Shown here in pieces: positions 7,496 through 17,169 of a stretch of 36,027 nucleotides of DNA. The translations under genes and the position numbers were made by a program. Below the pieces are notes generated by a model. That model searched no databases. It was not told the origin of the DNA and saw only the letters and a program-made list of their open reading frames with translations. Position 1 is the stretch's first letter. Each line of letters begins with the position of its first letter. The DNA is from Rubripirellula sp. (GTDB lineage: Bacteria > Planctomycetota > Planctomycetia > Pirellulales > Pirellulaceae): positions 31,891 through 67,917 of the forward strand of contig JARGNK010000004.1 of NCBI GenBank assembly GCA_029213145.1, given 5' to 3'.

Positions 7496-7893
7496 TCGCT
7501 ATACGCGTTGTTGAGCCGCTTTCATTGGGGCGATCTTGTTGGCAATGAATTTGGGGCAAATATTTTGTTCAACGCCAGCCCGTCGCCAAGCTGAGAGGTT
7601 TGCGTGATCGTCAGCCCTCATCGTACCTATGTCCGAAAATCAATTCACACGGGGTCTGGTCATTGTTGAACAGCTTCGCGGCAAGTGCGGATCCCGTCGC
7701 GGAAGCCATTTTGAATCGAGATCGATTGTCGCGCAGTTGACCCGCCGCACTCTCGTTTGGCCGTTTGGTGGAAGCTGTCTGGGGAGTGATCTCTTTGCCT
7801 GCCATCTGGCAGAGATCTTTTTGCCGGCTTAGCTCACCGCTTGAGCGTTTGAGTTACCGCCTCTGCAGGCAATCGATTTGGGGCCAGGGCGAT
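7496..7893. other. Spacer between convergent phosphatase and flgK genes
   Basis: 398 bp with no supported gene. A 67-codon plus-strand frame at 7629-7832 has no recognisable features and no good ribosome binding site. The only structure I can point to is a short hairpin followed by TTTTT at 7799-7822. Confidence 0.55.
7799..7822 (+). terminator. Weak terminator-like hairpin
   Basis: CTGCC-ATCT-GGCAG (7799-7812), then AGATC, then TTTTT (7818-7822). The stem is only 5 bp and the site is 300 bp past the phosphatase gene, so the assignment is tentative. Confidence 0.3.
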
Positions 7894-9582
7894 TTACAGG
7901 TTGACGAGTAGTTCGAGCATCTCACTCGCGGCGGCGATCACCCGGCTACTGGCCTGGAATGCCCGCTGGTAGGTGATCATGTCGATTGCTTCTTCGTCAA
8001 TGTTGACTCCGGTAATGGCAAGGTGTTTACCCTCCAGCGTGGCATGGAAACTCCTCAGCCCCTCGGTCGCGCTTTGCTGCGACGCGATCTTTTGCCCTAG
8101 CATCGAAATTGAATCATCATACATTTGCCGAGCTGATCGATCATTCAGTTCAGCCAGCGGTTTGTCGACAATATCGACCAGTTCCATCAGGACGTCGGTG
8201 TCCTGGTTGATCCCGCCGCTGCTAATTGCAAGGTGATCTGAATTCTCAATTAGGTCGGGGCTGACTTCGATATCGGTGGCGTTGTTGCCGTGAAAGAAGT
8301 TGTTGATTCCCATCGCCGCGAGAAAACCACTGGTGTCTTCTCCGAAGGTAAACGAAATGTTGGGGGAATCTGTTGTGATTGCGACGCGTCCATTACTGGT
8401 TGTCGTAGCGTTGAGTCCGTCGATGGCATTTATTTCTGCAACAATCGATTGGATGGTCGAATCGGTGACTTGACCGAGTAAATCAACGCTGATTCGGTGG
8501 TTGCTGATCACACGGCCCTGATCGTCGACCACACTCATATCGAACGATCCATTTCGCGGAATAAATGGCAGTTCGGCGTTGGGAAGCGGGACACCGGTTA
8601 CACCGGCATTGCTTGATGTCAGTTCAGTGAATCCTTTTCGGCCTTGCCCTTGTGAATGAACTTCGTTGACAGCATGAATCAACGCGGATGCCACTTTGTC
8701 AAGATTATCGACATAGTTGCCGAATACCTCGTCACGGGCGAGTATGCTCGATGCTAATTTTCCGCTGGTCACCTGTAGTGGTGAATCGGTTTCAACAATC
8801 CGGACTTCGGTTCCTTCGAGCGATTCATTTTGAGCGGCGTAAACATCCCGGCTGGTGCCGTTACTGATGATATAATCACCACCGACGAAAACAGCGACCG
8901 CACCGCTCTCCTGTTCCTGGATATTGATATTGATTAATCCAGCCAATTCTTCCAAATCGCGAGAACGTTGGTCCCGCAGGCCGGTTGCATCACTCCTGAC
9001 CAGTCCGCCACCCTCAATCGTAGCGATATCGAGATTAGCACGCGCGATTCTCGTTGTCAGTCGATTGATTTGATCTGAAATTCCATTTACATCGACATTC
9101 CAAAGGTCGCGACGGGCTGATGTGTCGTTACGTTGTCGCCGTATGTTCGACGCCAGCGTTTCGCCTTGCAGAATGACATACTCCCGGAGAGACGCATCTC
9201 CTGGCTGGGAAGCAAGTTCATGCAACGTATTGTTGAACAAGGTGAGTTGCTGGCTCAAGCCTGTATTGTCTAGATCGGTCGTCAGTTCTTCGAGTTGCGA
9301 AAATGCTTTATCGAGTGTTTCCGCGCCGACGAGGTCGGTCTTGGCGGCGTACATTCGTTCGGTCAGTGCCTTGTCGACCGCTTGGGTGATTCCGATGGGG
9401 CGAACCCCCATGCCACGAATCAAGTTGCCATCGCGAATGGCGACCGCAGAGGCTTGCTGCAATTGCTGGCGAACGTAGCCTGGCGTATTGGCGTTGGCGA
9501 TGTTGTTGCCAACGACCTGCAGTCCGACCTGCGCAAGCTGCAGTGCACCAGCCGATTGTTGAATCGTGCCGAACAGACTCAT
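7894..9582 (-). CDS. flgK: Flagellar hook-associated protein 1 (FlgK)
   Basis: FlgK (HAP1) forms the first ring of the hook-filament junction. The N-terminal rod/hook helix is textbook: GALQLAQVGLQVVGNNIANANTPGYVRQ at about residues 12-39. The long helical D1 region follows (about 95-330). A segment at about 345-427 has the hook-IN-like pattern found in hook and filament-cap proteins (STIQSIVAEINAIDGLNATTT). The C-terminal flagellar domain closes the protein (DEEAIDMITYQRAFQASSRV, then SEMLELLVNL). At 562 aa it is within the family range. There is a ribosome binding site, GAGG, 8 bases before the ATG. No other flagellar gene is in the window; the usual downstream flgL is absent, since the spacer past the stop leads to a convergent gene. 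Scattered flagellar genes are common in planctomycetes, whose swarmer cells are flagellated. Confidence 0.97.
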   Translation of the reverse strand: MSLFGTIQQSAGALQLAQVGLQVVGNNIANANTPGYVRQQLQQASAVAIRDGNLIRGMGVRPIGITQAVDKALTERMYAAKTDLVGAETLDKAFSQLEELTTDLDNTGLSQQLTLFNNTLHELASQPGDASLREYVILQGETLASNIRRQRNDTSARRDLWNVDVNGISDQINRLTTRIARANLDIATIEGGGLVRSDATGLRDQRSRDLEELAGLININIQEQESGAVAVFVGGDYIISNGTSRDVYAAQNESLEGTEVRIVETDSPLQVTSGKLASSILARDEVFGNYVDNLDKVASALIHAVNEVHSQGQGRKGFTELTSSNAGVTGVPLPNAELPFIPRNGSFDMSVVDDQGRVISNHRISVDLLGQVTDSTIQSIVAEINAIDGLNATTTSNGRVAITTDSPNISFTFGEDTSGFLAAMGINNFFHGNNATDIEVSPDLIENSDHLAISSGGINQDTDVLMELVDIVDKPLAELNDRSARQMYDDSISMLGQKIASQQSATEGLRSFHATLEGKHLAITGVNIDEEAIDMITYQRAFQASSRVIAAASEMLELLVNL

Positions 9583-9946
9583 TGCCGTGACCTCACTCGC
9601 CGTGAAACTCAGTTGGTCTCCACAGACCCACTTTGATTCAGCATCGACACCCTAACCGGCACAGTCCACAAAATCCGCACGATCGCAGCCTATCCACCAG
9701 GGCGTTTTTCGCCCAATGGGTGTTTTGCGGCAATGCTCACACCGCTTTTTTAGTGCGACGGGAGCATTGCGGAACATGCGAACCGCAAGGGAAGGTCCAG
9801 CGTGGGCCTCCCCGTATAAGAACCCTAAGTCGGCGGCATGATCTTCCGCAGGCTAGGCTTGGTCCGGCCTAGGAGCACCGTAAACCCCGCTGAGTAGTCA
9901 TCACTGAGCGGTCATCACTGAGCGGTCATCACTTGTGGTGGGCAGG
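9583..9946. other. Spacer between subtilase gene and flgK
   Basis: 364 bp with no supported gene. It should hold the flgK promoter. An inverted repeat CTAGGC/GCCTAG at 9853-9858 and 9867-9872 lies 75 bp past the subtilase stop on the minus strand. It lacks a T-run, so it is at most a weak terminator. A 14-bp x3 tandem array lies at 9891-9932. Confidence 0.55.
9891..9932. repeat. 14-bp tandem repeat x3
   Basis: TGAGTAGTCATCAC (9891-9904) is followed by two identical copies of TGAGCGGTCATCAC (9905-9918, 9919-9932). The array starts 14 bp past the stop codon of the subtilase gene. Confidence 0.9.
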
Positions 9947-12900
9947 CTAGATCAGATCCAGCAACGCGGCATCAATTGCTGCGGTCACTTCGTCTTCGTC
10001 CTCATCCCCCAATTGGACTTCGGCGATCGCATTGATGGCGACATTGAATGGATGATCCCAGGATGAATCGTCCACGATCTTTTTCGAGCCATTCAGGTCG
10101 CTAGGAAGTTCCGCGAAGGCGAATTCTCCTTCGGCACCCGAGGTGGAAGTCGGCGGCAGGACTTGTTCACCCTCGGCGGAAACACTGCCGCCGCGACCCA
10201 ATGCATTGATCACTTGCAAGGCATCGGAGACCGTGACAGTCTTGTCACCATTGGTGTCGAAGAAGTCTGGACCGCGATCGGTCGGCAGCACTGGGATCGA
10301 TCCTACGCCTTCCCGTGATAAATAGTTGATGACTAGCAATGCATCGATAGGTGAAACAGCGCTATCGTCATTGACATCATTTCGTAAAGTTGGATTTTGC
10401 AAACGGCTAGACGCAACCTCGATATCGACTACCGCTACGTTACTTGGGCGGCCAAGTGCGTCAGAGATTCGGTAGCTGAACTGATCGATTCCGATGGCAT
10501 CGGTCCTTGGTACGTATAGCACCAAGCCGTTGTCTTGTGGAATCACTTCACCGCGTGATGGCTGTGTGATGATTTCGATGCTTTCTAGATCGATTTCTCC
10601 ATCGGGATCGAAGTCATTTTCGGCAACCGATACCAGGATTGGTTCGTTCAAGTACGTGATGACCACGTCATGGTTGGCCACTGGCGATTCATTCGCGAGC
10701 ACTGAAACCTCAGCAGGATTGCTTTCAGCACCGAGATTGTCTTCGACCGTGTAGGAAAACGTATCGATACCGCGGAAACTGGTGAATGGTCGATAGACCA
10801 ATTCACCCATGTTTCCTACGGTCAGCGCTCCAAAGGCGGGTTGCAGAATGACTCGCACTGTGTTGGCGATAATCGTGCCATCCAGATCCACATCATTGTC
10901 GAGAACCGCAACGGAGGTCGGTCCTTCCAGTGCCAACTGTTTGAAATCATCTTTTACTCTCGGAGCATCATTGCGACCTGCGACATTAACCGCGACGGTC
11001 ACGGTGTTGCTGGTGGCTCCGTCTGCGTCAATCAATGAATACGAGAAAGTATCAGTCGTTGATTGATTTGGTGCCAAGGTCTGCAGGGTCAATGCATCGG
11101 TAGGATCGTAAGTGATGGTGCCGGTGGATTCGTCGAACAAAACCCTTGCACCACTTAGCGAAAAAGAGTCGGCGGGCATGACGACGCGCACCAATTCATT
11201 TGGATTGGTCTGCAAATCGGGATCAACGTCATTCTCGATCAAGACTGATTCGTTGAACTGCATTACAGTGTCTTCATCGGTATCAATGAAATCGCTGACT
11301 GCTTTGGGGGAATCATTGACTTCGCTGATTGAGATGAAGAATTCTTTCGGATCGGACACTGCGCCCGCTGAATCCCGGCCGACCACTTGGATCACAGCAG
11401 GCCCATTGGCGTTGTCTGTATTTTGGTTTGGTGCGGGAGTGAATCGCAGCACGCCACCGGATGTAATCGTTGGTCCGCTGCTGAACAGCTCCGCATGCTG
11501 TGGTGCCAGTGGCAAAACATCGAACGTTACCAATTGTGATGCTTCATCAGCTGGGCCTGGGCTGATGTTGATCGCCTGCTGAATGCTGAAGGGACCGCTG
11601 TCTTCTAAACGAGAAATTGTTTCGTTAGCGAGGTCAAATTCGGGGGGGTCGTTGACTGCTTGGACGTGTATTTGGAACGTGCGTGGGAAACTGCGATTCA
11701 GATCGCTGTTGTTGTCATCTTGGGGGCCGTCGTCTTCGAGAATCACTTCAAAAGTGGCGATGCCACTGGCCGTTGGTGCAGACTCGAAAGTGAGTGTCGC
11801 CGTTCTGGTGGACGGGTCGATGACGGCGCTGGGGGGTGTCACGAACAAATCTTTGTTGTCGGACAGTTGCGTGAATTTGAATTGAATGTTCTGCGGAGGT
11901 TGGCCGGGTATGCCGCTGGTTTCGTCAAATGCATTGCTGGGACCAGCCTGCACATTGGAAGCCCAATTCGCAATGGTTACTTCGCCGTCATCTTCCAGGG
12001 TTTGCACGTTGGCCGCGCCGCTGAAGATCGGTCGGTCGTTGACAGGCAAGACTTCAAAGGTGACCAAGTTGCTGGCAATTTGAACATCGTTAATCGTTTG
12101 GCCCGTCGAATCGACGCTGGTACCGTCATCTTTCACGATGTAGATGAATGAATCGGTCCCTGCAAAGTTGGCTTGGGGGCGATAAACAAATCGAGGCGTT
12201 GCCGCGTCTGGTTCGTACGTAATGGTCCCGCCCTGTGAAGTGTTTCGGGGCAGCGGTTCGGCCATCGAGACGGTTTGGTTGCCGCCTGGTTGGGGAGCGA
12301 GGTCATCTGATTCGGTAGTCGGGGCGTCTGCTGGTCCCGGCAGGAATACATCCAATAATCCGGGGTTCGCCTGGTCACCCGTGATCAGGATTTCGACCGT
12401 TCCGTCCTCCATTAACGTGAACGAGAGTGGATCCAGATCGGGATTCAATTTGGGTGCGTCATTGATCGGCCGCACGCTGATCGTAAACGTTTGCGGGATT
12501 GATTCGTTCAGGTCACCGCGAACCGCATCATCGTCGATCGATCCGTCTCGGTTTCGGTCCGTCAGCGTGACTTCAAACTCATAATCACCAAACACATTAG
12601 GAGCTGGTTGAAATTGCAGTTGGCCATTTTGCAGATTGATCTGAGGGGGGACAGCGAAGTATTCGTTCAAATCTTCTGCTGCAAAATCAAGCGGTTCAAT
12701 GGAAAACTCAAGTAGCTGACCGGTGCTTGGATCGTTTTCATCAAAGGCGGAATTTTGCGGTCCGGCGTTGATGTTTGATGCGTAGCGTTCAAGGCGGTAG
12801 AGCGAAGAATCTTCCGGGACCGTGACACGATTCGTGATCAGATTGAATTCTGGTCGGTCGTTAACTGGGTTGAGGCTCAGTTCGACTCGATTGTCAAAGA

Positions 12901-15900
12901 ATTGGGGGTCCTCAATCAAACCCTGGTTGGCAAGGTCGTACGTTTCCCCGCCTGCCACGTTGTTGTCAGCCACTCGGTATTCAAAGAAGTCAACACCGAG
13001 TGTGGAGTTGAAATCTGCAGGTGGAGTGTAATTCAAGCCGATAAGTTGTTGCGTGTTTGGATCCGACACAGGTGTCAAGGTGCCACCACGATCGGTCGTG
13101 GTAATTTGAACCTGGCCGCCCACGATAAAATTACCAGCTTGGACGAGTTCTATGATTTGAGGACCACCCTCCAACGCAGCGGCCTCATTTGCTGGCCCTG
13201 CCAAGAACAGGTCGAGCAGCCCAATCGGGTCATAGCCGCCAGTTGTCGGTGTATGCAGGGGAATGAAGTAAGGTTCGGTGCCACCACCCGCTTGAGTGTT
13301 GTCCTCACGCAGTGTGTAGGTGATGACTCCATCGGTCGCAATCGAATACTCTTGATCTTCTCCATCATTCGCCCCTGAACCCAATTTCGATGGATCGAGT
13401 ACTGGCGGGTCGTTGACCGGGCGTACGTTGACCGTGAATTGTTTAGTGAACGAACGGCCAGGCGTTCCGTCATCGATCATGGTAGCGGCGTAGACCGCGG
13501 TTCCGAATTGGTCTGGGGCGGGAAAGAAATCAATCGGAGCGAAGAAGGTAGCAGCACCGGCAACCGGAGGTTGCGTCATCAAGCCAGCTGGTGCGGTGAC
13601 CGTTGTGATTTCAAATCGGGTGGTCTGAAAAGGGAAACGTTCATCGATCGCGGTAGGTGAGCCGCCGCTGATATCGAAAAAGAAGTCGTTGATCCGGGTC
13701 GGTTGATTGTCATCTCTTTCCAGGATGTCGATCGTGTCAGGAGCTTCAAAGATCGGTAGGTCGTTCGCCGCGGTCACCGTTAATGTCACCGTTGCTTTCG
13801 CGGACATCTCAGGTTTTGTATCGGGAGCCGGTCGAACGTGCGTACCGTCATCGATGATCGTGTACGTCAACTCATCGCTGGGCCCCCAGATGAATGCTTG
13901 ATCATTGAAGTCGATTGGCGGTGTGTACAGGGCGTCGCTGAATGCTCCGTTTGTGAAGTTCACATCCAACGTTCCACCACTGCGCAAGGTGAGCTTCCCA
14001 GAGTTCGTCAGTGTGGTGCCATTGGCTGAGATCGTATTGATCTGCAGGGCTTGATTGTCTTCATTGAATGGAGCCGGCAGATTCACATCGCTAGCGGACG
14101 CTTGCGTTCCCGGATTCAATTGGTCAGTCGGACCACCATTTAAAAGTTCATCAGCAGTGAAGGAGATTGACGCGGGAGCGGTGATCCCTTCAACCGCTTC
14201 CACGGTGGTGTATTCCCGGTCAATGGCTTGCGGAGCATCGTTTTCTGGTTCAAAAACGATCGAGGCGATCGCAGTGGTGCTCAGGAACGCGAATTGCTTG
14301 GCAGCGGGTTGGCCAAATTCGTTGAGGGCCGAGTCTTGATTGATCCCCCGATCTTCGATGGTGTAAACGAACTCAATTTCACCGAAAAAATCATCGGCGG
14401 GAACAACTTTAATGTTCTGGCCGTCGTTCTCGATCGTTTTGACAACGTTCCCGTTCAGCGGAAATGGATTGCCGACGATTCTTAATGCCCCATCGTTGTT
14501 TTTGAATTGTGTATTTTCGTCAGCTGCGGTGTCGGGACCCTGGGAGTCGTTTTGCAGCAGAAATTGCCAAGGGATCTCGATGGCTCTGTCTTCTGTCGGG
14601 ACCGCTTGAGGTGGGATGACCCCGTTATAGAAATCAACGTAATCTTGATTGGAAATCGACACGAGATCGGTGCGCGCAATCGGCGTGTCATTTTGTGGCG
14701 TGACTCGGATGAAGGCGGTGGCCGTTGATCTTGTTGGCGTTGCCGCAAGCGCTGGGTCTTCGTCGATCACCGTATAAACGAATTCTTCGTCCAAGAACTC
14801 GCCGACACTGGCAGGCAGATTCTCACTATTGAAATTTTGCGCTGGCTCGTACAGCAGTTCCGTGATGTAACCGTTCCCATCGAATGTGGCTGAAAGTGTG
14901 CCCCCGTGGGTCGTTCGGATGGGGTTGGGGCTGCTTTGATCCAATCGCTGTCCAGAGGACGAAGCCACCGATTCAAGAAACACGTCCGTTTCAGGTCCGC
15001 TAATCGGGATCGGACCTCCGATTGGAAGGCCGTCGACATAGGTTCCGTGGATGATATCGGAGGCCAGAATTGAAAATCCACCAGCAATGTCTTCTGTTGT
15101 TCGCAGTGTCTTGTTGGTTGCTAATAAGTCCTTGCTGATGTGCAAACGACCTTCGGTCAGTGTTTTCCCTACCAGGGATGAAGTTGGTGTTACGGTGTCA
15201 AGCAAGGCATTCTTGATCAATTCCGCCGAGGGTTGACCGCCGGCGGGATACTGCGACGCGATCAAAGCTGCGGCACCCGTTACGTGGGGCGTCGCCATCG
15301 AGGTTCCGGAAATCGTGTTGTAGTCGCCACTGCCCGGGTCATCTTGCGGCCATGTCGAAGTGATCGCCTGGCCGGGGGCTCCGAGATCGACAGTGGTGGC
15401 CCCGAATTGCGAGAAACCTGATAGTCGTCCACTGTTGGTGGTCGAAGCGACGGAGATGACCGCATCGTAGGAAGCTGGTTGGAGCCGCGGATGCACCGGA
15501 TCGCTGGTGTCGAAGTTGTTTGGCCAAGCGCCAAAATCGTTATCTATCGCATCGTTGCCTGCTGCCACGATGAACAAAATCTCTTCATTGGCCGCACGGA
15601 TAATCGCTGCCTCTAAAGCTGTATCGGGGAAACCTCTCCCATTCGCCGGGCCCCATGAATTGTTTGTGGCAACGAGATTGATGCCGTGTCGAGTTTTTAA
15701 ATCGGTCAAGTAATCAAGCGCTTTAATCGCTCCAGCGGTACTATTTGATGCACCACCTAAAAACTTGGTTGGGATCATTTTGACATCCCAATTGACACCC
15801 GCGACACCGATGCCGTTTCCGCCGGTGGCACCTATCGTGCCAGCGACGTGAGTGCCATGAAAGTCCTGTTCGAAGTTGTCGTAAGGGGTGTTGTCGTTGT

Positions 15901-16615
15901 TGCTAAAGTCATAGCCATAAATGTCGTCGACATAGCCATTGTTATCATCATCAACACCGGGTGTTCCATTGAGCTCAGCGTCATTGGTCCAAGCATTGTC
16001 AATTAGGTCGGGGTGATCGTGTTGAAATCCAGAATCAATGATTCCCACGTAAACTGTCGATGACCCAGTCTGTCCTTTCGCCCATGCATCTTCCGCTTGG
16101 GAACCAAAACGGTTTGTCGTTCCAGCGGGGCCTACACTGACGGGTGAGTCATCCGATTCCATTCCCCACAAATTGCCATTGACGTATTGGGGGTCATTGC
16201 TGGTCGCTGTTGTTTCGTAAAGATAATTGGGGCCTGCAAAGACGACGTTGGGATTTGATTCAAATATCTTGATCGCGTCTTGAACGGTCCAGCTTTCTGG
16301 AATCGTCACTCGCTCGATCGAACCTAGCCCGTCCGCTCTCATCGTCGGTGTGTGAATCTGTTCTGTTAGCGCAGCGCCCGTCAGTCCCCGCACCTTCGAT
16401 CTTGATTCCTCATTCGCAGTTGCCTCGAATTGGATAAGCACTTCGCCCGGTACATAAGACGCATCGGTTGCTGCGGCAAGCAACAATCTTGGTTCGCAAA
16501 GCTCGGCGCGAAGTTGTCTACGGACACGCCGAGACAAGATTGTTCGACGTGTTTCCGACCGGCGGCGAGTGGAGCGGTCACGAAGAGAATGGATCGTCTG
16601 GGAGAATGAAAACAT
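9947..16615 (-). CDS. Secreted subtilisin-family (S8) protease with cadherin-like repeats and dockerin
   Basis: A 2,222-aa exported serine protease. The N-terminus is strongly basic and carries the planctomycete motif LCEPRLLLAA at residues 39-48 (LExRxLL type). A propeptide-like domain follows at about 52-130 (YVPGEVLIQF). The S8 catalytic domain spans about 150-490, with the triad Asp near 193 (GIIDSGFQHDHPDL), His near 254 (FHGTHVAGT) and Ser near 438 (GTSMATPHVTGAAAL). The oxyanion Asn is near 318 (NNSWGP). From about 540 to 2065 there are some 12 cadherin/Ig-like repeats, most ending in a VNDxP-type signature (for example VRPVNDPPV, LNPVNDRPE, VQAVNDPPE). A dockerin-like pair of calcium-binding motifs lies at about 2072-2145 (DVNDDSAVSPIDALLVINYL and DTNGDKTVTVSDALQVINAL), and an acidic tail ends the protein. 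ATG at 16615 is chosen over an in-frame TTG at 16639, which has no ribosome binding site. The catalytic residues are intact, so it is probably active; its substrate is unknown. Confidence 0.95.
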   Translation of the reverse strand: MFSFSQTIHSLRDRSTRRRSETRRTILSRRVRRQLRAELCEPRLLLAAATDASYVPGEVLIQFEATANEESRSKVRGLTGAALTEQIHTPTMRADGLGSIERVTIPESWTVQDAIKIFESNPNVVFAGPNYLYETTATSNDPQYVNGNLWGMESDDSPVSVGPAGTTNRFGSQAEDAWAKGQTGSSTVYVGIIDSGFQHDHPDLIDNAWTNDAELNGTPGVDDDNNGYVDDIYGYDFSNNDNTPYDNFEQDFHGTHVAGTIGATGGNGIGVAGVNWDVKMIPTKFLGGASNSTAGAIKALDYLTDLKTRHGINLVATNNSWGPANGRGFPDTALEAAIIRAANEEILFIVAAGNDAIDNDFGAWPNNFDTSDPVHPRLQPASYDAVISVASTTNSGRLSGFSQFGATTVDLGAPGQAITSTWPQDDPGSGDYNTISGTSMATPHVTGAAALIASQYPAGGQPSAELIKNALLDTVTPTSSLVGKTLTEGRLHISKDLLATNKTLRTTEDIAGGFSILASDIIHGTYVDGLPIGGPIPISGPETDVFLESVASSSGQRLDQSSPNPIRTTHGGTLSATFDGNGYITELLYEPAQNFNSENLPASVGEFLDEEFVYTVIDEDPALAATPTRSTATAFIRVTPQNDTPIARTDLVSISNQDYVDFYNGVIPPQAVPTEDRAIEIPWQFLLQNDSQGPDTAADENTQFKNNDGALRIVGNPFPLNGNVVKTIENDGQNIKVVPADDFFGEIEFVYTIEDRGINQDSALNEFGQPAAKQFAFLSTTAIASIVFEPENDAPQAIDREYTTVEAVEGITAPASISFTADELLNGGPTDQLNPGTQASASDVNLPAPFNEDNQALQINTISANGTTLTNSGKLTLRSGGTLDVNFTNGAFSDALYTPPIDFNDQAFIWGPSDELTYTIIDDGTHVRPAPDTKPEMSAKATVTLTVTAANDLPIFEAPDTIDILERDDNQPTRINDFFFDISGGSPTAIDERFPFQTTRFEITTVTAPAGLMTQPPVAGAATFFAPIDFFPAPDQFGTAVYAATMIDDGTPGRSFTKQFTVNVRPVNDPPVLDPSKLGSGANDGEDQEYSIATDGVITYTLREDNTQAGGGTEPYFIPLHTPTTGGYDPIGLLDLFLAGPANEAAALEGGPQIIELVQAGNFIVGGQVQITTTDRGGTLTPVSDPNTQQLIGLNYTPPADFNSTLGVDFFEYRVADNNVAGGETYDLANQGLIEDPQFFDNRVELSLNPVNDRPEFNLITNRVTVPEDSSLYRLERYASNINAGPQNSAFDENDPSTGQLLEFSIEPLDFAAEDLNEYFAVPPQINLQNGQLQFQPAPNVFGDYEFEVTLTDRNRDGSIDDDAVRGDLNESIPQTFTISVRPINDAPKLNPDLDPLSFTLMEDGTVEILITGDQANPGLLDVFLPGPADAPTTESDDLAPQPGGNQTVSMAEPLPRNTSQGGTITYEPDAATPRFVYRPQANFAGTDSFIYIVKDDGTSVDSTGQTINDVQIASNLVTFEVLPVNDRPIFSGAANVQTLEDDGEVTIANWASNVQAGPSNAFDETSGIPGQPPQNIQFKFTQLSDNKDLFVTPPSAVIDPSTRTATLTFESAPTASGIATFEVILEDDGPQDDNNSDLNRSFPRTFQIHVQAVNDPPEFDLANETISRLEDSGPFSIQQAINISPGPADEASQLVTFDVLPLAPQHAELFSSGPTITSGGVLRFTPAPNQNTDNANGPAVIQVVGRDSAGAVSDPKEFFISISEVNDSPKAVSDFIDTDEDTVMQFNESVLIENDVDPDLQTNPNELVRVVMPADSFSLSGARVLFDESTGTITYDPTDALTLQTLAPNQSTTDTFSYSLIDADGATSNTVTVAVNVAGRNDAPRVKDDFKQLALEGPTSVAVLDNDVDLDGTIIANTVRVILQPAFGALTVGNMGELVYRPFTSFRGIDTFSYTVEDNLGAESNPAEVSVLANESPVANHDVVITYLNEPILVSVAENDFDPDGEIDLESIEIITQPSRGEVIPQDNGLVLYVPRTDAIGIDQFSYRISDALGRPSNVAVVDIEVASSRLQNPTLRNDVNDDSAVSPIDALLVINYLSREGVGSIPVLPTDRGPDFFDTNGDKTVTVSDALQVINALGRGGSVSAEGEQVLPPTSTSGAEGEFAFAELPSDLNGSKKIVDDSSWDHPFNVAINAIAEVQLGDEDEDEVTAAIDAALLDLI

Positions 16616-17076
16616 TAGTAGTGCACTCACAACAAACAAGCGAAATTCGAAGACAAGGCTTTCGACCGCTGTTTCGAATCAACGATATTCAATAGATAAA
16701 GACGAATAGGTTCCGGCGCGAAATTTCTGCGCACCGTCAGCAAAAAACGACTGACGTGCAACGTTCTTCACACTCTTGTCGTACCTCAAGGCACCGCAAG
16801 CCGTTGTCAGCAACGTCTGGGATTGGCTGATGGTGTAGCGCGGCATTTTGCGCGAAAACACCGAGAACAACTTTAGCAAGAACGAAGGTCAAAGTGGGGT
16901 ATCGGTTCCCGCAATGATTCGCTTTTCTTCAAGGTTTTTTTGCGGTCTCTAGTTCGTGTGGGGGGATGCCTCAGTCCATATTTGAGAGTGCTTGAATCGA
17001 GTCGGTTTTGAACACCGCACGCGAACGGTTGTTTGCGATCGCGAGCATTACGCTGTGATTTGAAAAAACTCGCGCG
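16616..17076. other. Leader and promoter region of the subtilase gene
   Basis: About 460 bp without a supported gene. The minus strand reads towards the subtilase start. It contains several inverted repeats (see the entry at 16716-16759) and one more, CGTTG-TCAG-CAACG, at 16802-16815. The word GCGCGAAA occurs near 16716, 16848 and 17073. No convincing -35/-10 pair stands out. Confidence 0.5.
16716..16759 (-). promoter_or_regulatory. Inverted repeats in the subtilase leader
   Basis: Two adjacent dyads lie 100-145 bp upstream of the subtilase start. The first is a near-perfect palindrome, GCGC-GAAATTTC-T-GCGC (16716-16732). The second is GCAC(C)GTCAG (16731-16740) paired with CTGACGTGC (16751-16759), one base bulged, around a loop that reads as a T-run on the minus strand. 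They share bases, so only one can fold fully at a time. They could be an operator, or alternative mRNA structures; no known regulator site is recognised. Confidence 0.4.
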
Positions 17077-17132
17077 AAAAAAAACGGATCGGACCCGAGG
17101 TGAACTTGCTCGTTCACCAAACGCCCGATCCG
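17077..17132 (-). terminator. Strong Rho-independent terminator of the giant gene
   Basis: Read on the minus strand, an outer stem CGGATCGG/CCGATCCG (8 bp, perfect; 17132-17125 with 17092-17085) encloses a 6x6 internal loop and an inner perfect stem GGTGAAC/GTTCACC (7 bp) with a 6-base loop. It is followed at once by TTTTTTTT (17084-17077). It begins 38 bp past the stop of the 6,070-aa gene. This is the best terminator in the window and argues that the subtilase gene downstream has its own promoter. Confidence 0.92.
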
Positions 17133-17169
17133 ATTTCAAATGAACGGATTGTGTCAAGTTCGTTAGACG

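Noticed and set aside
7629..7832. 67-codon plus-strand frame between phosphatase and flgK
   Set aside because: No recognisable features; only a weak hairpin with a T-run overlaps its end.
16873..17157. 94-codon minus-strand frame between the giant genes
   Set aside because: It runs through the strong terminator and has no recognisable sequence.
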